Shown here: one piece after another, positions 1 to 7,672 of the stretch | Position numbering within the stretch: position 1 is the stretch's first letter | Layout of the letters: each line of letters opens with the position of its first letter | From: Erwinia sp. ErVv1 | GTDB taxonomy: Bacteria > Pseudomonadota > Gammaproteobacteria > Enterobacterales > Enterobacteriaceae | DNA length: 33,350 nt | Assembly (NCBI RefSeq): GCF_900068895.1 | Contig: NZ_CDPK01000021.1 | Coordinates: 475-33,824 of the forward strand | Direction: 5' to 3' | Translations under genes and position numbers: made by a program | Notes under the pieces: generated by a model | What the model was told of the DNA's origin: nothing | Databases searched by the model: none | What the model saw: the letters and a program-made list of their open reading frames with translations, nothing else

Positions 1-146
1 TAAAAGATTAGCGGGAACGAAAGAGTTTGTGCTGAAGCAGGGCGGCAAACGCAGCGAAGGAAGGAGCATACTGAAGTATGTGACTGAGTTTGCAGGTGAA
101 GCCAGCGCAGCAGCAGCGCAAAATATTCGTTCCGTGCACCAAGATT
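1..146 (+). other. 23S-5S rRNA internal spacer with nested stems
   Basis: This stretch lies directly upstream of the 5S gene and does not look like the 23S 3' end, so the 23S gene is probably outside the window. It contains four nested inverted-repeat pairs: 14-21 with 126-133 (GGAACGAA/TTCGTTCC), 26-34 with 114-122 (one G-U pair), 45-50 with 88-93 (GCAAAC/GTTTGC) and a tight hairpin 67-72/75-80 (CATACT-GA-AGTATG). Together they would fold the spacer into one long imperfect stem. It would be transcribed and removed during rRNA processing. An open frame here is not a gene because it runs straight through the 5S rRNA. Confidence 0.7.
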
Positions 147-266
147 TGCCTGGCGGCTTTAGCGCGGTGGTCCCACCTGACCCCATGCCGAACTCAGAAG
201 TGAAACGCCGTAGCGCCGATGGTAGTGTGGGGTCTCCCCATGCGAGAGTAGGGAACTGCCAGGCAT
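147..266 (+). rRNA. rrf: 5S ribosomal RNA
   Basis: The sequence matches enterobacterial 5S rRNA over its full 120 nt, starting TGCCTGGCGG and ending CTGCCAGGCAT. The terminal helix (TGCCTGGC with GCCAGGCA) is intact. The core including CCGAACTCAGAAGTGAAACG is the standard one. Near position 158 it reads CTTTAG where E. coli has CCGTAG, a normal species difference. It is the last gene of an rRNA operon read on the plus strand. Confidence 0.98.
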
Positions 267-279
267 CAAATAAAGCGAT

Positions 280-307
280 AACCCTGACCTCACGGTCAGG
301 GTTTTTT
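280..307 (+). terminator. Intrinsic terminator of the rRNA operon
   Basis: ACCCTGACC (281-289), loop TCAC, GGTCAGGGT (294-302), followed by a T tract to 307. The 9 bp GC-rich stem lies 14 nt after the 5S gene and would end the rRNA transcript. Confidence 0.92.
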
Positions 308-337
308 GCGTTATGGGGCAGGAGAAATTATTCGGCC

Positions 338-500
338 CAGAGTCAGTATTATGCGTACAGGGGCGGGGGGATTGCGCTCAGAGTCAGTATTATGCGTAAA
401 GGGGCCGGGGGGATTGCGCTCAGGATCAGGATCATGCGTACAGGGACCGGGGAATTGCGCTCAGGATCAGGATTACTGCATTCAGGCCCCGCTCGCGGTC
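338..500. repeat. 41-42 bp G-rich tandem repeat, about 3.9 copies
   Basis: Copies lie at 338-378 (41 bp), 379-420 (42 bp), 421-461 (41 bp) and a diverged partial copy from 462 to about 500. Each full unit reads roughly CAG(A/G)(G/A)TCAG..., then ATGCGTA, then two G runs, then ATTGCGCT. The G runs are GGGGCGGGGGG, GGGGCCGGGGGG and GGGACCGGGG. Indels between copies break the frame, and both short plus-strand frames crossing it read only repetitive peptides, so it is not treated as coding. Confidence 0.85.
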
Positions 501-541
501 ATGACTGTTACGTGCTGGCCTGTAAATCAATCCCGTAACCT

Positions 542-1224
542 TCACTCAGTACCGGCAGAACGGCGCTGTTTTTCCCGCCACTGAGCAATAAAATCCACCA
601 CGGTATCCACCGCATTCAGATCCAGCACTGGCACCCGGCACTCCCATACGCTATCGCCAGGAATTCTCAGTGAGGGTGAGCAGGGCCGGCGGAAACATAC
701 ATCATCCCCATGAATAGTCCGACAACCCCAGTGATAAAGAGGGGCAAAAGTGCATTCTGACCGGTGATTCGCGAAGCATCCCTATACTGCGCGTGCCTTA
801 CAGCCTTAAAGCCTCGCTACGATCGCTGGGGGTCATCTTATCTGCCATGTATGAACAAACCTATTTTATGCGTACCACACAACAGGACTATATCGTCCTC
901 AGCCAGCTCGATATATCGTGTTCAGTCTGCTTCTGCTCATTCACAAACTCTTATATCCATCATCTGGCCAGACTCATCGAACGGACATAATGCACGTAAA
1001 ATAATTAGCCTGTCCCAGTACTCCAGCCAGAAACCGAGTCCCGGCATGATAATTTCTCCCTGAGCGCAGGCGGTGCCGATGAAAAAACATTGTTTACCGA
1101 ATAAATAAATTCCTTTGTCATCAAACAGGCTGAGCTGCGAACATGTATGCTGGCCGTCTGCCGTAAGCGGATTATCTCTGACGCCACTTATCCTGGCGGC
1201 ATAAGACATACGGTGGGTTTTCAC
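542..1224 (-). pseudogene. Decayed gene remnant, probably a membrane protein
   Basis: Reading the minus strand, one frame runs from 1224 (GTG; an ATG follows at 1209) to a stop at 937. The same frame continues down to 667 interrupted by three more stops: one just below 937, one at 838-840 and one at 817-819. The pieces still look like protein: TRYIELAEDDIVLLCGTHK, then DASRITGQNALLPLF, then a hydrophobic segment ITGVVGLFMGMMYVSAG ending at 667. A second frame is open from 781 to a stop at 542-544 and ends in VPVLDLNAVDTVVDFIAQW, as though a frameshift near 670 joins the two. I see no ribosome binding site and do not recognise the family. The 937-1224 piece could alternatively be a short intact gene. 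Confidence 0.45.
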
Positions 1225-1309
1225 GTATCAAACTGAAGCAGAGCGTGCCCACAGATAGGGTTGCCAGATAATCACAAGCGCGTTATAGAGTGATGGTAAC
1301 TATCTATAG

Positions 1310-1389
1310 ATTAGAGGAATACAGAGTAGGAGAGAAGTAAAGGGAAGGAAATAAGGGAAGCAGGCGATAAGGGGAGAGAGAGAAGGAAC
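1310..1389. other. Purine-rich tract between pseudogene and lpxP
   Basis: About 80 nt are made almost only of A and G on the plus strand, such as AGAGAAGTAAAGGGAAGGAA and GGGGAGAGAGAGAAGGAA. It lies immediately beyond the hairpin that follows lpxP, so lpxP transcripts that pass the hairpin would run into a C/U-rich sequence. No gene is visible in 1225-1390. Confidence 0.5.
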
Positions 1390-1390
1390 A

Positions 1391-1416
1391 TTGAGCCAGC
1401 TAAGCAGCTGGCTCAG
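1391..1416 (-). terminator. Hairpin after lpxP, possible terminator
   Basis: TGAGCCAGCT (1392-1401), loop AAGC, AGCTGGCTCA (1406-1415) is a perfect 10 bp stem 16 nt beyond the lpxP stop. On the minus strand it is followed by AATGTTCCTTCTCTC, which is pyrimidine-rich but not a clean U tract. It may act as a weak intrinsic terminator or protect the 3' end. Confidence 0.6.
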
Positions 1417-1431
1417 GCCATAAAAGACAAA

Positions 1432-2352
1432 TCAGTACAGTGACGTGGTTCCGGCTGGGCGCGTTTTGAAACGGCGATGCAGCCACATGTACTGATTAGG
1501 AGCACGCATAATTTCACGCTCAATGACTTTGTTCATATAAGCAGCGGAGCGCTGCTCATCTTCAATCGGATAATCCTTGAGTTCCGGTTGGATAACCAGC
1601 TCATAACCGCCACCGTCTTCATTACGGATCAGCACCACGGTTATCATTGCGGGCTTCGCCATACGGGCTATCATCCATGTACCACTGGTCGTTGCGGCTT
1701 CAGGCACGGCAAACAGCGGGGCGAATACGCTGCCTTTTGGGCCATAGTCCTGGTCAGGCGCAAACCAGACGGCTTCTCCCTGCTTAAGCGCATGCACCAT
1801 GCCTCGCAGGTCACGACGGTTGATCATCGCCTTATTAGAGCGCATGCGTCCTTTAGTCTGCACCCACTCCATCAGCTTGTTATTGTGTGGACGATACATA
1901 GCCATCATCGGCTGGCACAGGCCCATTGCCCGGCCACCCAGCTCAAGTGACATAAAATGTACGCCGATTATCAGCGCGCCACGCCCGTCCTGTTGAGCCT
2001 CGCGAAGATTATGCAGGCCGTTAACTTTGAACCAGCGGCGAACGCGGCGATCGGACCAGAACCAGGCCATGCCCGTCTCCAGCAGACCCATACCCAGTGA
2101 TTCGAAGTTCTTTACGATACGCCTTTCAAGCTGATCCGCGGGCATATCAGGGAAGCAGAGTTCCAGATTACGTCGGGTAATACGAATACGGCGCTTAAGA
2201 AAGCGCATAGAGGTGCGGCCCATCCACGTACCCAGCTTCTCGAGGAAAGGGAAGGGCAACTGAACAAGTAAAAATAGAAGTCCCAATCCGATCCACGTTA
2301 CAAAATAACGAGGATGCATCAGGCCTAAGGTAAAACGAGGTGAAACCTTCAT
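1432..2352 (-). CDS. lpxP: Kdo2-lipid IVA acyltransferase, LpxP-type
   Basis: This 306-residue inner-membrane acyltransferase adds a secondary acyl chain to Kdo2-lipid IVA during lipid A synthesis. An N-terminal membrane anchor (about residues 17-35) is followed by the lysophospholipid-acyltransferase domain with the HX4D/E motif HFMSLE (His132, Glu137). The blocks CQPMMAMYRPHNN and WFAPDQDYG follow, and the C-terminus is MWLHRRFKTRP. The central sequence (RPHNN, MEWVQT, FAPDQDYG) is closer to remembered E. coli LpxP, the cold-induced palmitoleoyl transferase, than to LpxL, which is the main alternative name. The length equals the family norm. It is monocistronic, reading away from the fis terminator, with its promoter somewhere in 2353-2500. 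Chain-length specificity cannot be read from sequence. Confidence 0.88.
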   Translation of the reverse strand: MKVSPRFTLGLMHPRYFVTWIGLGLLFLLVQLPFPFLEKLGTWMGRTSMRFLKRRIRITRRNLELCFPDMPADQLERRIVKNFESLGMGLLETGMAWFWSDRRVRRWFKVNGLHNLREAQQDGRGALIIGVHFMSLELGGRAMGLCQPMMAMYRPHNNKLMEWVQTKGRMRSNKAMINRRDLRGMVHALKQGEAVWFAPDQDYGPKGSVFAPLFAVPEAATTSGTWMIARMAKPAMITVVLIRNEDGGGYELVIQPELKDYPIEDEQRSAAYMNKVIEREIMRAPNQYMWLHRRFKTRPAGTTSLY

Positions 2353-2501
2353 ATTTCTCTCTTTTAGCGTACAAGGGGAGGTAGCGCCAAAAGATATACA
2401 TCACCAGCGATACACTAATTTGGACAACTGTATCGTCAGGAAGTTAGTTCGGCAAACGGCACTTTACACAAACAAGACAATTCTGAGGAAGATGAAACTA
2501 T

Positions 2502-2532
2502 AAAAAAGGCGCTAACAGTAAGGTAGCGCCTT
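2502..2532 (-). terminator. Intrinsic terminator of dusB-fis
   Basis: On the minus strand AAGGCGCTA, a 9 nt loop, and TAGCGCCTT are followed by a run of T (plus-strand A run 2502-2507). It lies about 20 nt after the fis stop and ends the dusB-fis transcript. Confidence 0.9.
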
Positions 2533-2550
2533 GATGACAATAAACCCGAC

Positions 2551-2847
2551 TTAGTTCATGCCGTATTTTTTCAGTTTTTTACGCAGCGTACCGCGGTTGA
2601 TACCCATCATCAGGGCTGCACGTGTCTGGTTGCCACGGGTGTATTGCATCACCATGTCCAACAGTGGCTGTTCTACTTCAGCCAGTACCAGCTCATACAG
2701 GTCATTCACATCCTGACCATTCAGTTGAGCAAAATAGTTCTTCAGTGCCTGTTTGACCGAATCACGAAGTGGCTTTTGAGTCACCTGATCCTGTGAGTTC
2801 ACGGTGGAAACGGTCAGTACGTCAGAATTTACGCGTTGTTCGAACAT
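2551..2847 (-). CDS. fis: DNA-binding protein Fis
   Basis: Fis is a nucleoid-associated homodimer that bends DNA, activates rRNA promoters and assists site-specific recombinases. The 98 residues match the E. coli protein, as far as I can recall it, at every position. They include the flexible N-terminal beta-hairpin arms, the dimer helices and the C-terminal helix-turn-helix ([23 protein letters not shown], residues about 73-95, shown here only to define the segment ends). It follows dusB by 24 nt with no terminator between, so it is the second gene of the operon. Expression is driven from the growth-phase-controlled promoter upstream of dusB. Confidence 0.98.
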
Positions 2848-2871
2848 AGTTCTGTCAGCTCTTTATTTCTA

Positions 2872-3837
2872 TTACGCAAGATTTTCGAAGTATGCCTCCA
2901 ACGCCTCCAGCTGTTCGCTGGCATCCTCAATGGCGTTGAATGTGCGCCGAAACTGGTCGTTTGGGGCGTGCTCCTGGAGATACCAGGAGACGTGCTTTCG
3001 GGCAATACGATATCCTTTGCGTTGACCATAAAAGTCATGCAGTTCCCGTAGGTGCCCGATAAGCAAGCGCTTAACTTCAGCTAATGGCATCGGTGCCAGC
3101 AGCTCCCCAGTGTCCAGATAGTGCTGGATTTCCCGGAAGATCCAAGGTCTTCCCTGAGCCGCTCGTCCTATCATCAGGGCATCAGCCCCCGTATAATCAA
3201 GAACGGCTCTGGCTTTATGCGGGTCAGTAATGTCCCCATTCGCGATAACGGGAATGGAAACGTTCTGCTTAACTGTCCGAATGCTGTCGTATTCAGCGTT
3301 GCCGTTGAACATACAGGCGCGAGTACGGCCGTGTATGGTCAAAGCCTGAATGCCACAGCGCTCAGCCAATTGGGCAATCTCTACACAGTTGCGGTTGTCT
3401 GTGTCCCAGCCGGTGCGAATTTTCAGCGTAACGGGGATATCTACCGCGTTCACCACCGCAGAGAGGATAGACTTCACCAGCTCCGGATGCTGTAACAGGG
3501 CGGATCCCGCCATCTTACGATTCACTTTCTTGGCCGGACAACCCATATTAATGTCGATAACCTGCGCGCCAGATGCAGCATTAACGCGTGCGGCTTCAGC
3601 CATATCTACAGGGTCACAACCGGCAATTTGCACGGTACGAATACCGGGCTCGTCACTGTGTACCATGCGCAGCCGAGATTTATCGCTCGCCCAAACTTCA
3701 GGGTTTGACGACAGCATCTCGGATACGGTCATACCAGCACCCATTGCATAGCAAAGAGTCCGGAAAGGCCTGTCGGTAATCCCGGCCATTGGTGCTGCAA
3801 TCAGACGATTGCGAAGCTGGTGATTTCCTATGCGCAT
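2872..3837 (-). CDS. dusB: tRNA-dihydrouridine synthase B
   Basis: DusB is an FMN-dependent enzyme that reduces specific uridines in tRNA to dihydrouridine using NADPH. The 321-residue product begins [20 protein letters not shown] with the flavin-binding TIM-barrel start. It carries the Dus signature [20 protein letters not shown] with catalytic Cys100, and the phosphate-binding NGDI and [11 protein letters not shown] segments. Start 3837 is chosen because it gives the family length and N-terminus. An in-frame start at 3921 would add 28 residues encoded by the promoter itself. It is the first gene of the dusB-fis operon. Confidence 0.97.
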   Translation of the reverse strand: MRIGNHQLRNRLIAAPMAGITDRPFRTLCYAMGAGMTVSEMLSSNPEVWASDKSRLRMVHSDEPGIRTVQIAGCDPVDMAEAARVNAASGAQVIDINMGCPAKKVNRKMAGSALLQHPELVKSILSAVVNAVDIPVTLKIRTGWDTDNRNCVEIAQLAERCGIQALTIHGRTRACMFNGNAEYDSIRTVKQNVSIPVIANGDITDPHKARAVLDYTGADALMIGRAAQGRPWIFREIQHYLDTGELLAPMPLAEVKRLLIGHLRELHDFYGQRKGYRIARKHVSWYLQEHAPNDQFRRTFNAIEDASEQLEALEAYFENLA

Positions 3838-3875
3838 GAAAAAAAAGTGACCATTGTGTGTCCGCAAGGCGGCGT

Positions 3876-3904
3876 ATATTACGCATTTTTTCAGTAAGAT
3901 GAAA
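3876..3904 (-). promoter_or_regulatory. dusB-fis promoter
   Basis: On the minus strand a -35 element TTTCAT (3904-3899) and a -10 element TAATAT (3881-3876) are separated by 17 bp. A GC-rich discriminator (ACGCCGCC) follows. This matches my memory of the E. coli fis promoter almost base for base. Such a discriminator is the known basis for ppGpp/DksA control. The AT-rich DNA at 3905-4050 is where Fis, IHF and CRP sites would be expected, but I do not assign individual ones. Confidence 0.85.
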
Positions 3905-4053
3905 GGCCAAACTTTGAACAATTGCCTTTAACAAAGCATGGTCAGGGTGACACAACCGCAGGAAAAGTATTTTATTGTTATATATCAATAGATTAAAAAC
4001 ACACGGTCAAAATGGCATCATATTATTTCTTTTTGTATGAATGCCAATCCGCA

Positions 4054-4093
4054 TAAAAAGCATCACATCTGCCTTTTACCGGCAGATGTGATG
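4054..4093 (-). terminator. Intrinsic terminator of cah
   Basis: CATCACATCTGCC (4061-4073) and GGCAGATGTGATG (4081-4093) form a perfect 13 bp stem with a 7 nt loop. On the minus strand it is followed by CTTTTTATG. It lies about 50 nt after the cah stop and separates cah from the dusB promoter. Confidence 0.93.
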
Positions 4094-4141
4094 ATAGAAA
4101 GCGTGAAAAGCAGTGGATCCCACCAGCAATGGGCGAAACTA

Positions 4142-4885
4142 TTAATGAATAACGACGCGACCGTTGAGTGGTTGTACTGGACGACTGTTTTGCTGAGCCA
4201 GCACCGCCTCAAACGCAGCGATTTGTGCTTTGGAAGCATATACCGGATCTTTCATCACCAGCCAGCGAACGCCTTCAGTGCAGGGCGGGGTGGTGAGAGA
4301 TCCGCTAAAGCGATAATAGTGTTTGTCGCCCGGCATTAAGTGCGCGAGTGCAAGTGGTTTACTCAGCTTCTGCGCCTGATTAATCTGCGCGGGAATATTA
4401 TTCAAAATATCAGCGATGACGGGGTTCTCTTGCCCTTCGTCAATCATTACGCCGATCACCGTCAGCTCCCCCTGGGCACTGCTGTTCACAAAATGAACTT
4501 CAAGCGGGTAGGTCCGCCCATCAATGAGATTTTCAGACGGCGTATGGAAATGAAACTGTTTCAGGGTAAAAGTAGTGCCATCTACTACTAAATGATCGCC
4601 ATCATTGACGTCGATCTGGATGGTATGCCCATTATTAATAATGGATTTATCCTTAGCGCTAAAGGACATAGACAGGGGGGAAAGTTCACCTTTAATGGTT
4701 TTCTGTATATCAATCGGTGACTGATTAAAACCCTTCTCACAGGTGGCAAAGGCATTGTTAAGCGTACCCCATTTGTCTGGTGCACTTTCCCCGGAGTATG
4801 ACCATTTGCCGTGAGCGTCAGCATGAACGAAGGGAGCAGTAAGAAGTGCTAAAACTAACGCGCAGGAGTTGATTTTAAATTTCAT
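4142..4885 (-). CDS. cah: Periplasmic alpha-class carbonic anhydrase
   Basis: The product (247 residues) reversibly hydrates CO2 to bicarbonate in the periplasm. Residues 1-22 are a Sec signal peptide ending FVHA before DAHG. The alpha-class zinc site is present: His112 and His114 in FHFHTPSEN and His131 in EVHF. Glu118, the proton-shuttle His87 (NNGHTIQ) and the threonine loop SGSLTTPPC are also present. Cys49 and Cys202 fit the disulfide common in bacterial alpha enzymes. Start 4885 is chosen because the signal peptide begins there; a start at 4915 would be read from the preceding terminator hairpin. It has its own terminator and probably its own promoter. E. coli lacks this gene at this site, so it is an insertion relative to that order. 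Confidence 0.95.
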   Translation of the reverse strand: MKFKINSCALVLALLTAPFVHADAHGKWSYSGESAPDKWGTLNNAFATCEKGFNQSPIDIQKTIKGELSPLSMSFSAKDKSIINNGHTIQIDVNDGDHLVVDGTTFTLKQFHFHTPSENLIDGRTYPLEVHFVNSSAQGELTVIGVMIDEGQENPVIADILNNIPAQINQAQKLSKPLALAHLMPGDKHYYRFSGSLTTPPCTEGVRWLVMKDPVYASKAQIAAFEAVLAQQNSRPVQPLNGRVVIH

Positions 4886-4896
4886 AGTAGCTATCC

Positions 4897-4928
4897 AAAA
4901 AAAAGCCGCGAACAACGTCGTTCACGGC
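4897..4928 (-). terminator. Intrinsic terminator after prmA, in the cah leader
   Basis: On the minus strand GCCGTGAAC, a 6 nt loop and GTTCGCGGC (one G-U pair) are followed by eight T (plus-strand A run 4897-4904). It ends the yhdT-panF-prmA transcript. The T run finishes only 12 nt before the cah start codon, so any cah transcript that starts upstream must also pass it. Confidence 0.9.
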
Positions 4929-4950
4929 GGGATTGGGATGCTAATAACTC

Positions 4951-4992
4951 ATGGTTACTATTTCAATATGTATATTACTAAAGAGTAACCAT
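4951..4992 (-). promoter_or_regulatory. Inverted repeat around candidate cah promoter
   Basis: ATGGTTACT (4951-4959) and AGTAACCAT (4984-4992) are perfect 9 bp inverted arms separated by 24 bp. Between them on the minus strand lies TAATAT (4977-4972), a good -10 element for cah. The arms could bind a dimeric regulator or form a hairpin. No protein is identifiable. Confidence 0.45.
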
Positions 4993-4994
4993 AT

Positions 4995-5008
4995 TTGATT
5001 TTGATCAA
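4995..5008 (-). promoter_or_regulatory. Perfect FNR-type box upstream of cah
   Basis: TTGATTTTGATCAA matches the FNR consensus TTGAT-N4-ATCAA with no mismatch. It overlaps the prmA stop codon (5005-5007). Its centre is about 37-41 bp upstream of the start expected from the TAATAT or ATACAT -10 candidates, near the usual -41.5 position for activation. A chance match is possible in such AT-rich DNA. Confidence 0.5.
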
Positions 5009-5895
5009 TTTTTAGACACTCTTGTGCCCGTTATTCTGCACCATTCCTCTTTTTCTGCCACAGGATCCAGGACAAATGCCTGTTCATAGGCTTCACATAC
5101 GCTTTCTGCCTGACTCGCCAGTATCCCTGAAAGACCCAGATGACCCCCTGCTTTTGGCAGCACGCTAATCAGGGGCGCGAGTTCACGGAGTGGACCAGCA
5201 AGAATATTTGCGACCACCACATCGGCACTGAGGTTATCAGGCTGTTCATGCGGCAGATAAAGCGTCAGGTTATCTGATACGCCGTTGCGTTCTGCATTAT
5301 CCCGGCTGGCCTGAATCGCCTGTGGATCGATATCAATCCCAATCGCCTTTGCAGCCCCCAGCTTTAATGCCGCGATTGCCAGGATACCGGAGCCGCAGCC
5401 AAAATCGATCACCGTTTTGCCCGCCAGATCCAGGCTATCAAGCCAGGAGAGACAAAGGGCCGTAGTAGGATGGGTACCCGTACCGAACGCCAGGCCAGGG
5501 TCCAGCATCACATTCACCGCGCTGGGATCGGGAACATCTCGCCAGCTTGGGCAGATCCACAGGCGTTGGCCAAAGCGCATAGGATGGAAATTCGCCATCC
5601 ATTCACGTTCCCAGTCTTTATCTTCGATCTGTTCAATTTTATGCAAAAAGTTCGCGCCCAGTAGCGGATGCTGTGATAAGCCCGCAATCACGTCCTGCAT
5701 TTCGGTTTCGGCATCAAACAGACCAATGACGTCAGTATCGCCCCACAGACGGGTTTCCCCGGGAAGGGGTTCAAATACCGGATTATCGTGAGTATCCTGA
5801 AAGGTTACTGATACGGCGCCATTCTCGAGCAGCGCATCGCCCATCTCTTCAGCCTGAGCGCCAGTGGTGTTGATTTTCATTTGTATCCAGGGCAT
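5005..5895 (-). CDS. prmA: Ribosomal protein L11 methyltransferase
   Basis: PrmA trimethylates amino groups of ribosomal protein L11 using S-adenosylmethionine in the cytoplasm. The 296-residue product (E. coli 293) begins [12 protein letters not shown] with the substrate-recognition domain. The Rossmann methyltransferase domain follows, with motif [12 protein letters not shown] (about residues 164-174), the acidic IGIDIDPQA loop and the NILAGPL motif (about 230). It starts 11 nt after panF, so the two are cotranscribed, as in other enterobacteria. The C-terminus ends GTRVSKN, a few residues longer than in E. coli. Confidence 0.97.
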   Translation of the reverse strand: MPWIQMKINTTGAQAEEMGDALLENGAVSVTFQDTHDNPVFEPLPGETRLWGDTDVIGLFDAETEMQDVIAGLSQHPLLGANFLHKIEQIEDKDWEREWMANFHPMRFGQRLWICPSWRDVPDPSAVNVMLDPGLAFGTGTHPTTALCLSWLDSLDLAGKTVIDFGCGSGILAIAALKLGAAKAIGIDIDPQAIQASRDNAERNGVSDNLTLYLPHEQPDNLSADVVVANILAGPLRELAPLISVLPKAGGHLGLSGILASQAESVCEAYEQAFVLDPVAEKEEWCRITGTRVSKN

Positions 5896-5906
5896 TGCAT
5901 TTCTCT

Positions 5907-7361
5907 TTATTTAAACGGGGTTGACGCCACCGCTGATGACGAGTCGGTATGGCCAAAGCGGTTACCAATGACGAATGCGATCAGGCTTATCAGCAGTGAC
6001 GGCACGATAGGATGAAAGCCCCAGGGCTGAAGCGACAGGCTGGCAAGCAGCGTGTAGCAGCCTGCACCGGAGATCATACTGCTCAGGGCGCCTGCGGCAT
6101 TGGCCTTCTCCCAGTACAGACCGAGAACCAGAGGCCACAGGAAGACGGCCTCAAGGCCGCCAAATGCCAGCAGGTTTAGCCAGATAATCATCTCAGGTGG
6201 CTTCCACGCGGCACCCAGCAGCAGCAGGCCCAGCACAAGGGTAATGATGCTGGACATCCGCTTCATCAGCCGCTCATTATCCATCTGCTGCGGGCGAACC
6301 CGCAAATAAAGATCTTTTACGATCGTTGCAGAAGATTGTAGAAGCTGGGCATTGATAGTCGACATGATGGCGGCCATCGGTGCGGCGAGAAAGATCCCCG
6401 CCGCCAGCGGCGGCAGCACATGGATCATTAGCGTGGGGATCACACTATCTGGGATCGCCAGGTCAGGCATCACGGCCCGACCCAGCGCGCCGGCAAGGTG
6501 CATGCCGAACATCAACACGGCTACCACGACAGTGCCGAGGATCATTCCCCGATGCACGGCCTTACTGTCTTTATAGGAGATGCAGCGCACCGCCGTGTGC
6601 GGTAGCCCCACGACGCCGAAACAGACCAGTACGGAAAACGAGGCGAGGAACGTAGGGCTAAGGATATTATCCACGCCGCCCGGGGAGAGGAGCTGGGGAT
6701 CAATCTGCTGAAGCTTATTAACGGCGCTGTGGAGGCCGCCAGCCGCATGAATCACCGCAAAAAGCAGCAGGAAGGTGCCAGCCAGCATCACCACACCCTG
6801 CATGGCATCATTCAGTACGCTGGCGCGAAAGCCGCCAAACGCGGTATAGAGCGCGATCGCGCCGCCAAAGATAAGCAGCCCCGTATCGTAGGGAATGCCA
6901 GCCGCCGTCTCCAGCAGGCGTGCGCCGCCAATGAACTGGACGGTCATCGCGCCTATAAACGCAACCAGCAGGCTCAGGCTGGCAAACCAGACCAGCAGGG
7001 GACTGCGATAGCGGCCATACAGCATATCGTTCAGGGTTACCGCATTATAGCGTCGTGCAAGAATGGCAAATTTCTTGCCGAGAATGCCCAGCGACAGCCA
7101 GACGGCGGGTACCTGTACCATCGACAGCAATACCCAGCCCAGGCCATATTTATAGGCCGCCCCTGGTCCACCGATAAACGAGCTGGCGCTAATGTAGGTG
7201 GTGGTCAGCGTCATCGCCAGCACGAAACCGCCCATTGACCGGCTTCCCAGGAAATATTCCGTCAGAAAATTACCGGTCTGGCGCTTACGCATGGCATAGA
7301 CAGAAAGCCCGGCTACCAGCAGCAGATAGGCGATAAGCGGCAGAATGATCTCAAGTCTCAC
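5907..7361 (-). CDS. panF: Sodium/pantothenate symporter
   Basis: PanF imports pantothenate, the coenzyme A precursor, with Na+ across the inner membrane. The 484-residue product is a sodium:solute symporter-family protein with about 12 hydrophobic segments and the conserved blocks [33 protein letters not shown] and [20 protein letters not shown] choose the GTG start at 7361, preceded by GGAGG at a good distance, because it reproduces the E. coli N-terminus. A second GTG at 7385 would add eight residues. It overlaps the end of yhdT by 11 nt and precedes prmA, so yhdT-panF-prmA is one operon. Confidence 0.96.
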   Translation of the reverse strand: MRLEIILPLIAYLLLVAGLSVYAMRKRQTGNFLTEYFLGSRSMGGFVLAMTLTTTYISASSFIGGPGAAYKYGLGWVLLSMVQVPAVWLSLGILGKKFAILARRYNAVTLNDMLYGRYRSPLLVWFASLSLLVAFIGAMTVQFIGGARLLETAAGIPYDTGLLIFGGAIALYTAFGGFRASVLNDAMQGVVMLAGTFLLLFAVIHAAGGLHSAVNKLQQIDPQLLSPGGVDNILSPTFLASFSVLVCFGVVGLPHTAVRCISYKDSKAVHRGMILGTVVVAVLMFGMHLAGALGRAVMPDLAIPDSVIPTLMIHVLPPLAAGIFLAAPMAAIMSTINAQLLQSSATIVKDLYLRVRPQQMDNERLMKRMSSIITLVLGLLLLGAAWKPPEMIIWLNLLAFGGLEAVFLWPLVLGLYWEKANAAGALSSMISGAGCYTLLASLSLQPWGFHPIVPSLLISLIAFVIGNRFGHTDSSSAVASTPFK

Positions 7362-7593
7362 TCTTGTCCTCCAGAGGAATGTCACGAAAGACCAGCCTGA
7401 CCATCAGCCAGCACAGGAGTATAAATACGCCGGGAACCAGCATGCAGGCCATTTCAAACCAGTGTGGCAACCCGGTGAAGCCGGGTTTACTGTTGGGCAG
7501 CCAGGCCATCAGTGACCAGGCTGCAATATAGCCGACGGCCAGCCAGAGGGACCAGCGGGCCTCGCGATGAGCCTGAACAAAGCGTTTGTCCAT
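7351..7593 (-). CDS. yhdT: YhdT family small membrane protein
   Basis: This 80-residue protein has two hydrophobic segments (about residues 15-33 and 46-66). Its conserved placement directly before panF identifies it as YhdT. The function is unknown. The overlap with the panF GTG start suggests translational coupling. It may be an accessory subunit of the pantothenate transporter, an inference from coupling and position only. Confidence 0.92.
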   Translation of the reverse strand: MDKRFVQAHREARWSLWLAVGYIAAWSLMAWLPNSKPGFTGLPHWFEMACMLVPGVFILLCWLMVRLVFRDIPLEDKSET

Positions 7594-7627
7594 GTCGATA
7601 ACTCAACTGTTACTTTTATACGTAAAG

Positions 7628-7655
7628 AAAAAGGCCGGTCAGACCGGCCTTTTTG
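7628..7655 (-). terminator. Bidirectional-looking terminator after accC
   Basis: AAAGGCCGGTC and GACCGGCCTTT form an 11 bp stem around a single A (apex near 7641), flanked by A and T runs on both sides. It lies 18 nt after the accC stop and upstream of yhdT, so it separates aroQ-accBC from yhdT-panF-prmA. Confidence 0.9.
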
Positions 7656-7672
7656 GCGAAACATCAGGCTAA

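Noticed and set aside
29-538. Long plus-strand open frame at the left end
   Set aside because: It runs through the 23S-5S spacer, the whole 5S rRNA, its terminator and the minisatellite, so it is not a protein gene.
793-990. Short plus-strand frame opposite the pseudogene
   Set aside because: No ribosome binding site. The opposite strand carries more protein-like sequence over a longer span.
1-1430. Genomic island or prophage attachment at the rRNA operon
   Set aside because: There is no integrase, transposase, direct-repeat attachment site or tRNA gene; only a decayed gene and repeats are seen.
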